Below, one piece after another: positions 8,233 through 16,392 of a stretch of 54,874 bases of DNA. This DNA comes from Halococcus salifodinae DSM 8989 (GTDB taxonomy: Archaea; Halobacteriota; Halobacteria; Halobacteriales; Halococcaceae). The position numbers and the translations under genes were made by a program. Under the pieces are notes generated by a model, which saw nothing but the letters and a program-made list of their open reading frames with translations, ran no database searches and was not told where the DNA came from. The stretch covers positions 334,720-389,593 of the forward strand of contig NZ_AOME01000051.1 of the NCBI RefSeq assembly GCF_000336935.1, read 5' to 3'. Positions within the stretch are counted from its first letter, which is position 1. Every line of letters starts with the position of its first letter.

Positions 8233-8800
8233 AACTCAACCACGACGTTTCTCCACGAAAACAGTTCGTGGTCGTTCAAGTTCACGCACCGACCCACCGA
8301 ATTTCTTTAGGGTTAGCGTGAGCGTATCGACGGTGACGAACTGATTCATTACGGCGCGTGGAACCCCGATAAGACCCCGGCGACCGGCCCACAGTCAAGA
8401 TACTCGACTGATGACTGAACGGTTACCGGCGATCGCACGGAATACGTGATCTGGTAGCCTGGTCGGCCCCTCTGCTTCTGCTGCCGCGATCACTCGCCGA
8501 TCTTGCGCGAAACCTCGAACCGCGATCTGCCACGGCATCACTTGGATCTGGAACCATTGGGTTATTTTAGGCTAGCCTATAGGGATTCGCAGTGGTGTCC
8601 ATACTTTCTAACGTACCAAATCCATCTGGCTGAGACCAGCGTGCGAGATACAGAGCGTGTAGTCAGCAAAAGGGCCATGAGGGCACCATCTACTCGATTT
8701 CTGCTGGTGTAGGGCTATTGCGACAGATCATTCGTCCTGTCGAATAGCAGCTATTTACTGATGAACGGTAATCAAACGTTACGGGGTAGTCACTACACCA
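8233..8800. other. Gap containing an isolated iron box
   Basis: No gene is supported in these 570 bases. The only clear signal is the palindromic TTAGGCTAGCCTAT at 8567-8580, described separately. No gene follows it on either strand within 200 bases, so a formerly regulated gene may have been deleted. Confidence 0.5.
8567..8580. promoter_or_regulatory. DtxR/IdeR-like iron box without a target gene
   Basis: TTAGGCTAGCCTA is a near-perfect palindrome and closely matches the half sites of the DtxR/IdeR consensus (TTAGGTTAGSCTAACCTAA). The same core occurs twice upstream of the siderophore operon about 1 kb away. The regulator would be a metal-dependent DtxR-family repressor, which is not in this window. 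Confidence 0.6.
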
Positions 8801-9223
8801 TCAACAGCAGAAAGAGGGAGTGGACGCTGACCCTTCAAGCGGGGTCGGATCGGGAACATCTTCGACAGCGACGTTGAAGTTCAGCGAAACCGTGCTGCCG
8901 CCCACAACGGTAACGATTTTCGTGGTTCCGCCGGCTTCCACATTATACGATCCCGCTGACAGGTTGGTTTCGATCTGACCAGCGTTGTTGGTGGCCCCGT
9001 TGAACACCTGCTCGCCCGTGATAGCATCCGTAATGACGACCGTCTCGTTCCCGACACCAGCGCCGTTCTGGTCGGTGATGTCCACGATCAACGACCCTGT
9101 ACTCGGATCAGAATCCACTACCCCTGCAGCACTCACCCTGAATTCCTCAGCTATGACGAAACTTCCGCTGAGTACCAACGCTGTGCAGGCGAAAACACCT
9201 CCCCAGCGAATCCAGTTTGTCAT
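8801..9223 (-). CDS. Secreted protein with a carboxypeptidase-regulatory/Ig-like domain
   Basis: 140 residues. An N-terminal hydrophobic segment (about residues 8-25, GVFACTALVLSGSFVIAEEF) acts as signal peptide or anchor. It is followed by a beta-sandwich of the carboxypeptidase-regulatory or SpaA/CNA-B type: GSLIVDITDQNGAGVGNETV, then VFNGATNNAGQIETNLSAG and YNVEAGG. Such domains are structural parts of cell-surface proteins. The protein ends with an unusual FCC. It lies just before the siderophore promoter region on the opposite strand, with no visible functional link. Confidence 0.65.
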   Translation of the reverse strand: MTNWIRWGGVFACTALVLSGSFVIAEEFRVSAAGVVDSDPSTGSLIVDITDQNGAGVGNETVVITDAITGEQVFNGATNNAGQIETNLSAGSYNVEAGGTTKIVTVVGGSTVSLNFNVAVEDVPDPTPLEGSASTPSFCC

Positions 9224-9579
9224 AGCTCAATACATTCACTGATCTCCTCCTCCAATAATGTTTCTAGAAAGATATTTGTGTTTATGATATATAGCTTGAA
9301 AACTGCGTTCTGTCCGTGCGATTCTCTCGGACAAATTCTGGACTACTCTCACTCTTTGGCGAACCGTATCCAAATTCGGATACAGTATTGAGCGCGGGCG
9401 ATTTACAAGATACGCGCCCTGTATCTCGCACGCTGCATCTCTCAACTGTTGGAGGGGACTCGTGCAAAACTACGGATTGCTCCGATAATCCCTATAACAA
9501 ACTCCCGTCGGAGTCTCCGCGACCTCCCGTCCGAACGGGTTTCATGTCAACTGTCACTACGAGATTTGGATCCGGGTTG
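9224..9579. other. Divergent intergenic region
   Basis: About 355 bases between the secreted protein and the siderophore operon. An A/T-rich patch (TTATGATATATAGC, 9282-9295) and a purine-rich CCTCCTCC complement at 9244-9251 lie on the side of the secreted-protein gene. The remainder has no coding signal that I can defend. Confidence 0.45.
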
Positions 9580-9598
9580 TTTTAGGCCGGCCTGAAAA
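9580..9598. promoter_or_regulatory. Upstream iron box of the siderophore operon
   Basis: TTTTAGGCCGGCCTGAAAA is a near-palindrome with the TTAGGC...GCCT half sites of DtxR/IdeR operators. It is centred about 35 bases upstream of a second, better site. Together they form a likely two-site iron-responsive operator. Confidence 0.7.
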
Positions 9599-9605
9599 TC
9601 GACGG

Positions 9606-9612
9606 TTTTATG
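9606..9612 (+). promoter_or_regulatory. TATA element of the siderophore operon
   Basis: TTTTATG lies about 29 bases before ATG 9638. If used, transcription would begin about at that ATG, making the leader ORF leaderless. The downstream iron box then lies between TATA and start site. Confidence 0.5.
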
Positions 9613-9617
9613 CATTT

Positions 9618-9632
9618 TTAGGTTAGCCTAAG
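9618..9632. promoter_or_regulatory. Iron box overlapping the siderophore promoter
   Basis: TTAGGTTAGCCTAAG matches the first fourteen positions of the DtxR/IdeR 19-mer consensus. It sits between the presumed TATA element (9606-9612) and the presumed transcription start near 9636. A bound metal-loaded repressor would block initiation, so the operon should be expressed when iron is low. Confidence 0.8.
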
Positions 9633-9637
9633 AATAT

Positions 9638-9712
9638 ATGCGACAACCAGATACGCGAGCACCCGCACTCCGTGCAACGGTTTCGACTCGTCGTGGAGGT
9701 GGAGCACGATGA
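9638..9712 (+). CDS. 24-residue leader ORF coupled to dat
   Basis: The first ATG after the predicted transcription start opens a frame of 24 codons (MRQPDTRAPALRATVSTRRG and on), very rich in arginine. It ends at TGA 9710-9712, overlapping the dat start codon as ATGA. The peptide has no similarity that I recognise. The strong ribosome-binding site for dat lies inside its last codons. It may be a translated leader that couples or attenuates dat translation, or only a fortuitous frame. Confidence 0.35.
   Translation: MRQPDTRAPALRATVSTRRGGGAR
9695..9704 (+). promoter_or_regulatory. Strong Shine-Dalgarno site for dat
   Basis: GGAGGTGGAG ends five bases before ATG 9709. It supports that start and shows that dat is not leaderless, unlike many genes in this window. 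Confidence 0.7.
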
Positions 9713-11082
9713 GCTATCTCGAGCAGGATAACAGCGCCATCCTCTCCCAGCAAGCCGGGCGTGAATCGAACGCGCGGACGTATCCCCGCCATCTCCCGCT
9801 GGCTATCCGCGAGGCACAGGGAGTCACCGTAACGGACATGGACGGGAACGAATACTACGATTGTCTTGCCGGGGCGGGGACGCTCGCCCTCGGCCACAAT
9901 CACCCGCGAATCGTCGAAGCGATGGAGCGCACGCTCGAGACCAGTCGACCGCTCCACACGCTCGACATCTCCACGCCCGCGAAAGAGCGGTTCGTCGACT
10001 CGCTGTTCGAGAGCCTGCCCGACGAGTTCAGCGAGCGAGCGAAGGTGCAGTTCTGTAGTCCGGCCGGAACCGACGCCGTCGAAGCGGCTCTCAAACTCGT
10101 CAAGACGGCCACCGGGAACCGGAGCATCCTCGGATTCCAGGGCGCCTACCACGGGATGACGAGCGGGGCGCTCTCGCTGATGGGCGACACCGACGCCAAG
10201 GAGCCCATTCCGGGACTGATGAACGAGGTCCACCACCTGCCGTTCCCGTACGACTATCGGTGTCCGTTCGGCGTCGGCGGCGAGACCGGTCACCGGATCG
10301 GAAGCGACTACGTCGAGAACCTTCTCGACGACGATGAAAGTGGAATCACCGACCCTGCCGGGATGATTCTCGAACCCGTTCAGGGAGAAGGGGGAACGAT
10401 CCCCTCACCCGATGCGTGGCTCCGAGAGATTCGTCGCATCACGCGCGAGCGCGACATCCCGCTCATCCTAGACGAGATTCAGGCGGGTCTCGGGCGGACC
10501 GGCGAGACGTACGCCTTCGAGCACGCCGGCATAATACCCGACGTAGTCACGCTCTCGAAAGCCATCGGCGGCGGGCTCCCGCTCGCCGTCGTCGTCTACG
10601 ACGAGGAGCTCGACGTCTGGGAGCCGGGCGCGCACGCAGGAACGTTCCGCGGAAACCAGCTCGCGATGGCGGCCGGAGAAGCGACCATCGACTACGTACT
10701 CGAGAACGATCTCGACGCCCACGCTGCCAACGCGGGTGCACGTCTCCGAGAGCATCTCGAATCGACGGCCGAGCAGTTCGGTTCGATAGGAGACGTCCGT
10801 GGTCGCGGGCTGATGCTGGGCGTCGAGTTCGTCGACACCGACGCCGACTGGCAGGGTCCGGGTCCGCACGCTCCGGACGGCGATTTCGCGGCGGCAGTTC
10901 AGGCCGAGTGTTTCGACCGCGGACTTATCGTCGAACTCGGTGGCCGCGAGAGCGCGACCGCCCGGTTCCTCCCGCCACTGATCGTCTCCGTGTCCCAGAT
11001 CGACGAGATCGCCGCCATCTTCGAGGAGGCCGTCGCCGCCGTCACCAAGACCGACGCGGAACCAGCCGAGGTGGCCGCATGA
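9709..11082 (+). CDS. dat: Diaminobutyrate-2-oxoglutarate aminotransferase
   Basis: A 457-residue class III PLP aminotransferase that makes L-2,4-diaminobutyrate from aspartate semialdehyde with glutamate as amino donor, the first step to 1,3-diaminopropane for siderophore assembly. Visible features are the CLAGAGTLALGHNHP motif typical of this subfamily, FCSPAGTDAVEAALKL (cofactor phosphate pocket), LDEIQAGLGRTG with Asp255, and the Schiff-base lysine Lys284 in LSKAIGGGLPL. It is the first enzyme gene of the operon and overlaps ddc by four bases (ATGA). It is equivalent to rhbA of Sinorhizobium and to the dat gene of the Haloferax siderophore cluster. Expression is expected to follow the iron boxes upstream. 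Confidence 0.92.
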   Translation: MSYLEQDNSAILSQQAGRESNARTYPRHLPLAIREAQGVTVTDMDGNEYYDCLAGAGTLALGHNHPRIVEAMERTLETSRPLHTLDISTPAKERFVDSLFESLPDEFSERAKVQFCSPAGTDAVEAALKLVKTATGNRSILGFQGAYHGMTSGALSLMGDTDAKEPIPGLMNEVHHLPFPYDYRCPFGVGGETGHRIGSDYVENLLDDDESGITDPAGMILEPVQGEGGTIPSPDAWLREIRRITRERDIPLILDEIQAGLGRTGETYAFEHAGIIPDVVTLSKAIGGGLPLAVVVYDEELDVWEPGAHAGTFRGNQLAMAAGEATIDYVLENDLDAHAANAGARLREHLESTAEQFGSIGDVRGRGLMLGVEFVDTDADWQGPGPHAPDGDFAAAVQAECFDRGLIVELGGRESATARFLPPLIVSVSQIDEIAAIFEEAVAAVTKTDAEPAEVAA

Positions 11083-12563
11083 GCGGGGACGAACTGTTCC
11101 TCGGCTCCGAGACAGGTACTACCGCGTACCGGGAGGCCATGGAGCGGGCGACCGACGCCGTCGTGAGTAGCTTCGACAGCACCGATAACCCCTACTCCGG
11201 GCGGTCGCCAGAAGCGCTCTCCGGGGCATTCGAAGACCCCGTCATTCCCGAAACCGGGACGGGTCTCGAGGCCGCTATCGACGAGGCCGCCACGAGGATT
11301 CTCGCACATTCCGTCGCGACCTCGAACCCGCGGTGTGCGGCTCACCTCCAGTGTCCGCCCATGATTCCGGGGCTCGCTGCGGAGGCGATGCTCACTGCGG
11401 CGAATCAGTCGCTCGACTCCTTCGATCAGGCGCCCGCCGCGACCGTCCTCGAAGGAGAGGTCGTAGATGCCCTTTGCGGACTGTTCGATCTTCCAGACGT
11501 CTCGGACGGCGTCTTCACAAGCGGCGGGACGCAGTCGAACTTCCAGGCCCTCCTGTTGGCCCGCGACCGTTACTGTCATCGACAGTTCGGCCGCGACGTG
11601 CAGTCGGGCGGACTTCCACCAGAAGCCGAATCGCTTCGCGTTCTCTGTTCGGAGGAAGCCCACTTCACGGGTAAGCAGGCGGCCCATCACCTCGGACTCG
11701 GCGAAGACGCGGTCGTCACTGTCCCCATCGACGAGGACCGCCGGATGGATACGGACGCGCTCGACGCGATACTCGCCGAACTCGACACCGGTGACGCGAA
11801 CCCCTTCGCGCTCGTCGGGACTGCCGGGACCACCGACTTCGGCAGCATCGATCCGCTAACCGAACTCGCTGACCGGGCGGCTGAGTACGACCTTTGGTAC
11901 CACGTCGATGCCGCATACGGCGGTGCCCTCGCTCTGACTGGCCACGCCGACCTGCTCGACGGCATCGAGCGCGCCGATTCTGTTGCCGTGGACTTCCACA
12001 AACTGTTCTACCAGCCCATCAGCTGCGGCGCGTTCCTGCTGGGCGACGGGGATGATTTCGGGTGGATGGCGCGCAATGCTGCCTACCTCAATCCGGAGGA
12101 GCACGACGAAACCGGCGTTCCGAACCTCGTCGCGAAGTCCGTCCAGACGACGCGTCGGTTCGACGCGCTGAAACCCTACGTCGCGTTCCGTGCAATCGGT
12201 CGCGAGGGAATGGCAGCTCTCGTCGAGGAGACCCTGAATTTGGCCCGAGACGCTGCATCGCTCATCGAGGAGGCGACCGATTTCGAACTGTTGCACGAGC
12301 CGACGTTGAACGCGGTCGTCTTCCGCTATCGCCCGCGCGAAGCGATGTCCGACGCCGCTGTGAGCCGGTTGAACGCGAACGTTCGAGAACAGTTGCTCCA
12401 CGACGGTCGGGCCGTCGTCGCCAGGACGGAGGTCACGGGCGTGACCAGTCTGAAGTTCACGCTGCTGAATCCGACCGCGACGCTGGACGACGTCGCCGAG
12501 ATGTTAGACGTCATCAGGGACTGCGGCGCGGCGGTCGTCCGAGACGAGGAGGTGGTCGCATGA
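11079..12563 (+). CDS. ddc: L-2,4-diaminobutyrate decarboxylase
   Basis: A 494-residue group II PLP decarboxylase that converts diaminobutyrate to 1,3-diaminopropane. Motifs include TSGGTQSNFQALL (cofactor binding, about residues 147-159), YHVDAAYGG with Asp277, and the PLP-binding Lys308 in DFHKLFYQP. The frame stays open upstream into dat, but the ATG at 11079 overlaps the dat stop and gives the family's normal length. It also overlaps iucA by four bases at its end. It corresponds to rhbB (bdb in some haloarchaea). Confidence 0.92.
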   Translation: MSGDELFLGSETGTTAYREAMERATDAVVSSFDSTDNPYSGRSPEALSGAFEDPVIPETGTGLEAAIDEAATRILAHSVATSNPRCAAHLQCPPMIPGLAAEAMLTAANQSLDSFDQAPAATVLEGEVVDALCGLFDLPDVSDGVFTSGGTQSNFQALLLARDRYCHRQFGRDVQSGGLPPEAESLRVLCSEEAHFTGKQAAHHLGLGEDAVVTVPIDEDRRMDTDALDAILAELDTGDANPFALVGTAGTTDFGSIDPLTELADRAAEYDLWYHVDAAYGGALALTGHADLLDGIERADSVAVDFHKLFYQPISCGAFLLGDGDDFGWMARNAAYLNPEEHDETGVPNLVAKSVQTTRRFDALKPYVAFRAIGREGMAALVEETLNLARDAASLIEEATDFELLHEPTLNAVVFRYRPREAMSDAAVSRLNANVREQLLHDGRAVVARTEVTGVTSLKFTLLNPTATLDDVAEMLDVIRDCGAAVVRDEEVVA

Positions 12564-14374
12564 CACTGTCGTTCGACGGTCGTGCGGACCGGGACGTCGA
12601 TCCCGCCGAACGGGCCGACGACGCCGCGATACACGCGTTCCTCAACTGTTACCTCCGCGAGACTGGCGACTATACGGTCTCCGACGAGTCCGTTGCAGAC
12701 GTCGCGCCCGGTCCCGAGGGCCTGCTTCGGACTCGGCTTCTCGAACAGCGGATCGACGTACTGGCACCCCTCGAGTACCGGTCGCCGACCGAGCGCCATC
12801 TGTTCGACATGCCCGTTCGGTATCGTCTCCCCGATGGGACCGTCTGCCGGGCCGACGCCGCGACCCTCGCATCACTCGTAGTGAAAGACCTCTCGCTGGA
12901 CCGACCAGACGGCTCCGCTCCGGACGAGCTCTTAGAGCGAGTCCTCCGGAGCAAGCGAAACGTCGAGACCTTCGTCCGAGCACGTGAGGGTGACGACGCG
13001 CGACTCTACGGCGAGCGGCTGTCGTTCCGCGACACCGAGCAGGCGCTCGTCTTCGGGCATCACCGTCATCCGACGCCCAAGAGTCGTCAGGGCATCGCTA
13101 CCCGGAACCAAGACACGTTCGCGCCCGAGCTTCGCGGGTCGTTCCCGCTTCACTACTTCCGTGCCGATCCCGACCTCATCACGTCGGACTCGGCGCTCGA
13201 TCGGTGCGCCACGACCTGGGTGAAAGATGCCCTCCGCGACGACGACAGCGTGCCCACGTCGTTTGTCGAGGAACACGTCGACAGCGGAGACGCCTTGTTG
13301 CCGGTCCACCCCTGGCAGGCGGAGTACCTCCTCGACCAGTCACGCGTCCAGCGGCACCTCGGAGACGGAATCGAGCACCTGGGTGCCGTCGGGCAGGAGT
13401 TCTATCCGACGACCTCGGTCCGGACTCTCTACGCTCCCGACGCCCCGTTCATGGTGAAATCGTCGTTGCACGTGAAGATCACCAACTCCGTGCGGACGAA
13501 CAAACGCCCGGAGCTCGACCGAGGCGTGGCCGTCGCGGAACTTCTCGACACCGCGTTCGGCGACGAACTCGCCGATGGGTTCCCGAACTTCGATATCGTT
13601 CGCGACCCCGCCTTCCTCGCGCTCGACATCGGCGACGAACGCGAGTCCGGACTGGAGACGGTTCTCCGGGCCAATCCCTTCCACGGCGATCTGGCAGAGC
13701 GTTCTACACCCCTGGTATCGCTCTGTCAGGACGCTATTGTGGGTCGATCTCGTCTCGGTCGTCTCGTCACGACCATCGCCGAACGCGATGGACGTGATAC
13801 CGAAGCGGTCAGCGAAGAGTGGTTCCGCCGGTATTTGGAAATCGCTATTCGCCCGGTGCTGTGGCTCTATCTCGATCAGGGCGTCGGTGTGGAGGCGCAC
13901 CAACAGAACTCCGTACTCACGCTCGACGAGGCCGGCTACCCGAGCGAGTTCCGCTATCGCGACAACCAGGGGTTCTACTTCCCCGAATCGCAGTATCCCG
14001 AGGTCGACGCCTACCTCCCAGGCGTCGGCGAGCGCGCCGATACCGTCTGTGCCGATTCCATCGCCGACGAGCGGCTCCGCTACTACGTTGTCCTGAACAA
14101 CGCACTCGACGTCGTCAACGCCTTCGGAAGCGCCGGGCTCGTCGACGAGCGGCAGCTGTTGGCGCTCCTCCGCGACGAACTCGAACGGGCTCGCGACCGC
14201 TACGACCGTCCCTCGTCGGACTTTCTCGCCCCGCTGCTGGAGTCGCCGACCGTCCCCTGTAAAGCCAACTTACTGACGCGCTTCCGGGGACTGGACGAAC
14301 TGGAGAACGACCTTGAGAACCAGTCCGTCTACACGGACGTGAAGAACCCCCTCGTCACCGAACTCGATTCATGA
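12560..14374 (+). CDS. iucA: NIS siderophore synthetase, IucA/IucC family (first)
   Basis: A 604-residue ATP-dependent NRPS-independent siderophore synthetase. It adenylates a citrate carboxyl and joins it to a hydroxamate amine. Family signatures are FGHHRHPTPKSRQG near residue 168, LLPVHPWQAEYLL, SLHVKITNSVRTNK, VGVEAHQQNSV and DNQGFYFPES. The start overlaps the ddc stop (ATGA) and the end overlaps the acetyltransferase start in the same way. A longer frame runs upstream in the shadow of ddc and is not used. It corresponds to rhbC. Which citrate end it modifies cannot be read from the sequence. Confidence 0.9.
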   Translation: MTLSFDGRADRDVDPAERADDAAIHAFLNCYLRETGDYTVSDESVADVAPGPEGLLRTRLLEQRIDVLAPLEYRSPTERHLFDMPVRYRLPDGTVCRADAATLASLVVKDLSLDRPDGSAPDELLERVLRSKRNVETFVRAREGDDARLYGERLSFRDTEQALVFGHHRHPTPKSRQGIATRNQDTFAPELRGSFPLHYFRADPDLITSDSALDRCATTWVKDALRDDDSVPTSFVEEHVDSGDALLPVHPWQAEYLLDQSRVQRHLGDGIEHLGAVGQEFYPTTSVRTLYAPDAPFMVKSSLHVKITNSVRTNKRPELDRGVAVAELLDTAFGDELADGFPNFDIVRDPAFLALDIGDERESGLETVLRANPFHGDLAERSTPLVSLCQDAIVGRSRLGRLVTTIAERDGRDTEAVSEEWFRRYLEIAIRPVLWLYLDQGVGVEAHQQNSVLTLDEAGYPSEFRYRDNQGFYFPESQYPEVDAYLPGVGERADTVCADSIADERLRYYVVLNNALDVVNAFGSAGLVDERQLLALLRDELERARDRYDRPSSDFLAPLLESPTVPCKANLLTRFRGLDELENDLENQSVYTDVKNPLVTELDS

Positions 14375-15027
14375 CCGGACCCGACGCAACCATCGCGACT
14401 GATTACGACTACCAGACCTACGACCCGACGATCGAGAAGACCATCTCGCTCCGGCAGGCGACGTTCGACCGCGACCTCGGTCGGCTCCACGCCTGGCTGG
14501 CGAGCGACCACGTGAAACCGTACTGGGAGCTCGATCTGCCGTTGCCGGCGTTCTGCGACCGCCTCACCGGGAAACTCGCGGATGGTCATCTGACGCCCTA
14601 CATCGGGTGTTTGGACCACGTTCCGATGAGCTACTGGGAGTGCTACTGGGCGGCCGAGGACGACGTCGCGAACCACTACGACGCCGAGCCGACCGACCAG
14701 GGCGTCCACCTGCTCATTGGCCCCGAGGAGTATCTGGGACAAGGCTACGCGGTACCCCTGATGCGAGCCGTAGTCGGGATACAGTTCCGCCACCCCGAGA
14801 CCGACTGCGTCGTCGCGGAACCGGACGCTCGCAACGAGCGCGTCATCCACGTCTTCGAGCAGTGCGGGTTCGAACCGCGACGGGAGTTCCGCTTCGACGA
14901 GGCCGAGAAAGACGCCGTACTGATGGTCTGCGAGCGAGAGCGGTTCGAGACCGATGTACTCGTTGACGCGACCGCTGCGCCCCGAACGGGGGCGGACGAC
15001 CGCAGCGAGGTGAGTCCCGATGACTGA
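14371..15027 (+). CDS. iucB: GNAT acetyltransferase of siderophore hydroxamate formation
   Basis: 218 residues. A GNAT domain of the IucB/RhbD kind, which acetylates the hydroxylated amine (here probably N-hydroxy-1,3-diaminopropane) with acetyl-CoA to give the hydroxamate that binds iron. Seen are the N-terminal LRQATFDRDLGRLHAWLASD, SYWECYWAAEDDV (substrate side), GPEEYLGQGYAVPLM (acetyl-CoA pyrophosphate loop) and VFEQCGFEPRREFRF near the end. It overlaps iucA by four bases and iucD by eight. The last 30 residues are a polar tail without structure signals. Confidence 0.85.
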   Translation: MTGPDATIATDYDYQTYDPTIEKTISLRQATFDRDLGRLHAWLASDHVKPYWELDLPLPAFCDRLTGKLADGHLTPYIGCLDHVPMSYWECYWAAEDDVANHYDAEPTDQGVHLLIGPEEYLGQGYAVPLMRAVVGIQFRHPETDCVVAEPDARNERVIHVFEQCGFEPRREFRFDEAEKDAVLMVCERERFETDVLVDATAAPRTGADDRSEVSPDD

Positions 15028-16390
15028 TTCGGACCTCGTACACGATGTCGTCGGCGTCGGACTGGGACCATTCAATCTCGGTCTCGCAGCCCTGTTGGAC
15101 GGCGTCGAGGAATCCGTTGATGCCGCGTTACTCGAACGAGAGCCCGAGTTCAACTGGCACGAAGGAATGCTGCTCGAGGGAACGACCCTCGAGGTGCCGT
15201 TCCTTGCCGACCTCGTGTCGCTCGCGGACCCGACGAACCCACACAGCTATCTCAACTACCTGCGGGAAACGGGGCGCATCTACGAGTTTTACTTTTACGA
15301 GACGTTCCAGACGCTCCGTCGCGAGTACAACGACTACCTGCAGTGGGTCTGCGAGAACGTTGACAGCTGTCGGTTCAGTCGCGAGGTGACCGAACTCCGG
15401 TGGGACGAGGAGCGCGATCACTACGTCGTCACGGCCCGCCATCCTGAGACCGGCGACCGGTTCGAGTACCGCGGCGAAAACGTCGCGCTCGGGATCGGAT
15501 CGCGGCCTCAGATTCCGGAATCGCTCCAGGGCCATCCGGACGAGGACGTCTTCCACACGGCACGCTACCGCGACAACCGCGAGCGTGTACTGAATGCCGA
15601 GTCGGTCACCGTCGTAGGATCAGGCCAGAGCGCCGCCGAAGTCTTCCAGGACCTGCTGGAACGACAGCCAGAGGGACGGTATCGACTGGACTGGTTGACG
15701 CGCTCGGACGGCTTCTTTCCGATGGAATACTCCAAGCTTGGGCTGCAACACTTCACGCCCGAGTACGAGCAGTACGTCTACGACCTTCCTCAAGGAGTGA
15801 AAGACGACCTCATTCCGAACCAGGAGCTGCTCTACAAGGGCGTCGACCCGGAAACGAGCGCGGAAATCTACGACCTCCTCTATCGGCGCTCGATCGGCGA
15901 CTGTGATCCCGACGTCGGTCTCTTCGCGATGACCGAGGTGCGGGACATCGCCGACACGGGTGAGGCATACGCCCTCGACTGCCACCAGTGGCAGGCTGAG
16001 GAGTCGTTCGTCCACGAAAGCGAGGTCGTCGTCCTCGGGACCGGATACGAGCGCCCGATTCCGGGCTTCCTCGAACCGCTCAAGGAAGCGATCAACTGGG
16101 ACGACAAGGGCCGATTCGAGGTGACGCCGAACCATCACCTCGACATCGACGTGACGGGCGACGTGTTCCTCCAGAACGCCGAACTCCACACCCACGGGGT
16201 CGGTGTTCCCGACCTCGGGCTCGGTTGCTATCGGAACACGAAGTTCGTCAATCGCCTCGTCGGCCGGGAAGCCTACCCCGAAGACAACGACACAGTCTAT
16301 CAGGACTTCGCAGTGGAGCAGTTCGTCGAACGCGCACCGTCCGCCTCCCGGCAGCCCGGGAGCGAAGCAACTCCCACCAACGACAATTAA
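15020..16390 (+). CDS. iucD: Diamine/lysine/ornithine N-monooxygenase
   Basis: A 456-residue flavin monooxygenase that N-hydroxylates the diamine, with FAD, NADPH and O2, as the committed step to the hydroxamate. The FAD motif GVGLGPFNLGLAAL is at about residues 12-25, the NADPH motif VVGSGQSAAEVF near residue 197 and the family's third motif GTGYERP near residue 337. DWLTRSDGFFPMEYSKLGLQ is the typical PvdA/IucD substrate and NADPH segment. It overlaps the acetyltransferase by eight bases. It corresponds to rhbE. Confidence 0.92.
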   Translation: MTDSDLVHDVVGVGLGPFNLGLAALLDGVEESVDAALLEREPEFNWHEGMLLEGTTLEVPFLADLVSLADPTNPHSYLNYLRETGRIYEFYFYETFQTLRREYNDYLQWVCENVDSCRFSREVTELRWDEERDHYVVTARHPETGDRFEYRGENVALGIGSRPQIPESLQGHPDEDVFHTARYRDNRERVLNAESVTVVGSGQSAAEVFQDLLERQPEGRYRLDWLTRSDGFFPMEYSKLGLQHFTPEYEQYVYDLPQGVKDDLIPNQELLYKGVDPETSAEIYDLLYRRSIGDCDPDVGLFAMTEVRDIADTGEAYALDCHQWQAEESFVHESEVVVLGTGYERPIPGFLEPLKEAINWDDKGRFEVTPNHHLDIDVTGDVFLQNAELHTHGVGVPDLGLGCYRNTKFVNRLVGREAYPEDNDTVYQDFAVEQFVERAPSASRQPGSEATPTNDN

Positions 16391-16392
16391 CG

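Noticed and set aside
10416-11078. Long upstream extension of the ddc frame
   Set aside because: It is the +1 frame of dat, with Arg-rich shadow text; ATG 11079 overlapping the dat stop gives the proper family start.
12062-12559. Upstream extension of the iucA frame
   Set aside because: Arg/Gly-rich shadow of ddc without homology; the ATG in the ATGA overlap at 12560 is the true start.
16225-16392. Extended N-terminus for the second NIS synthetase
   Set aside because: The additional 56 residues are a shadow of iucD and not part of the family; ATG 16393 is preferred.
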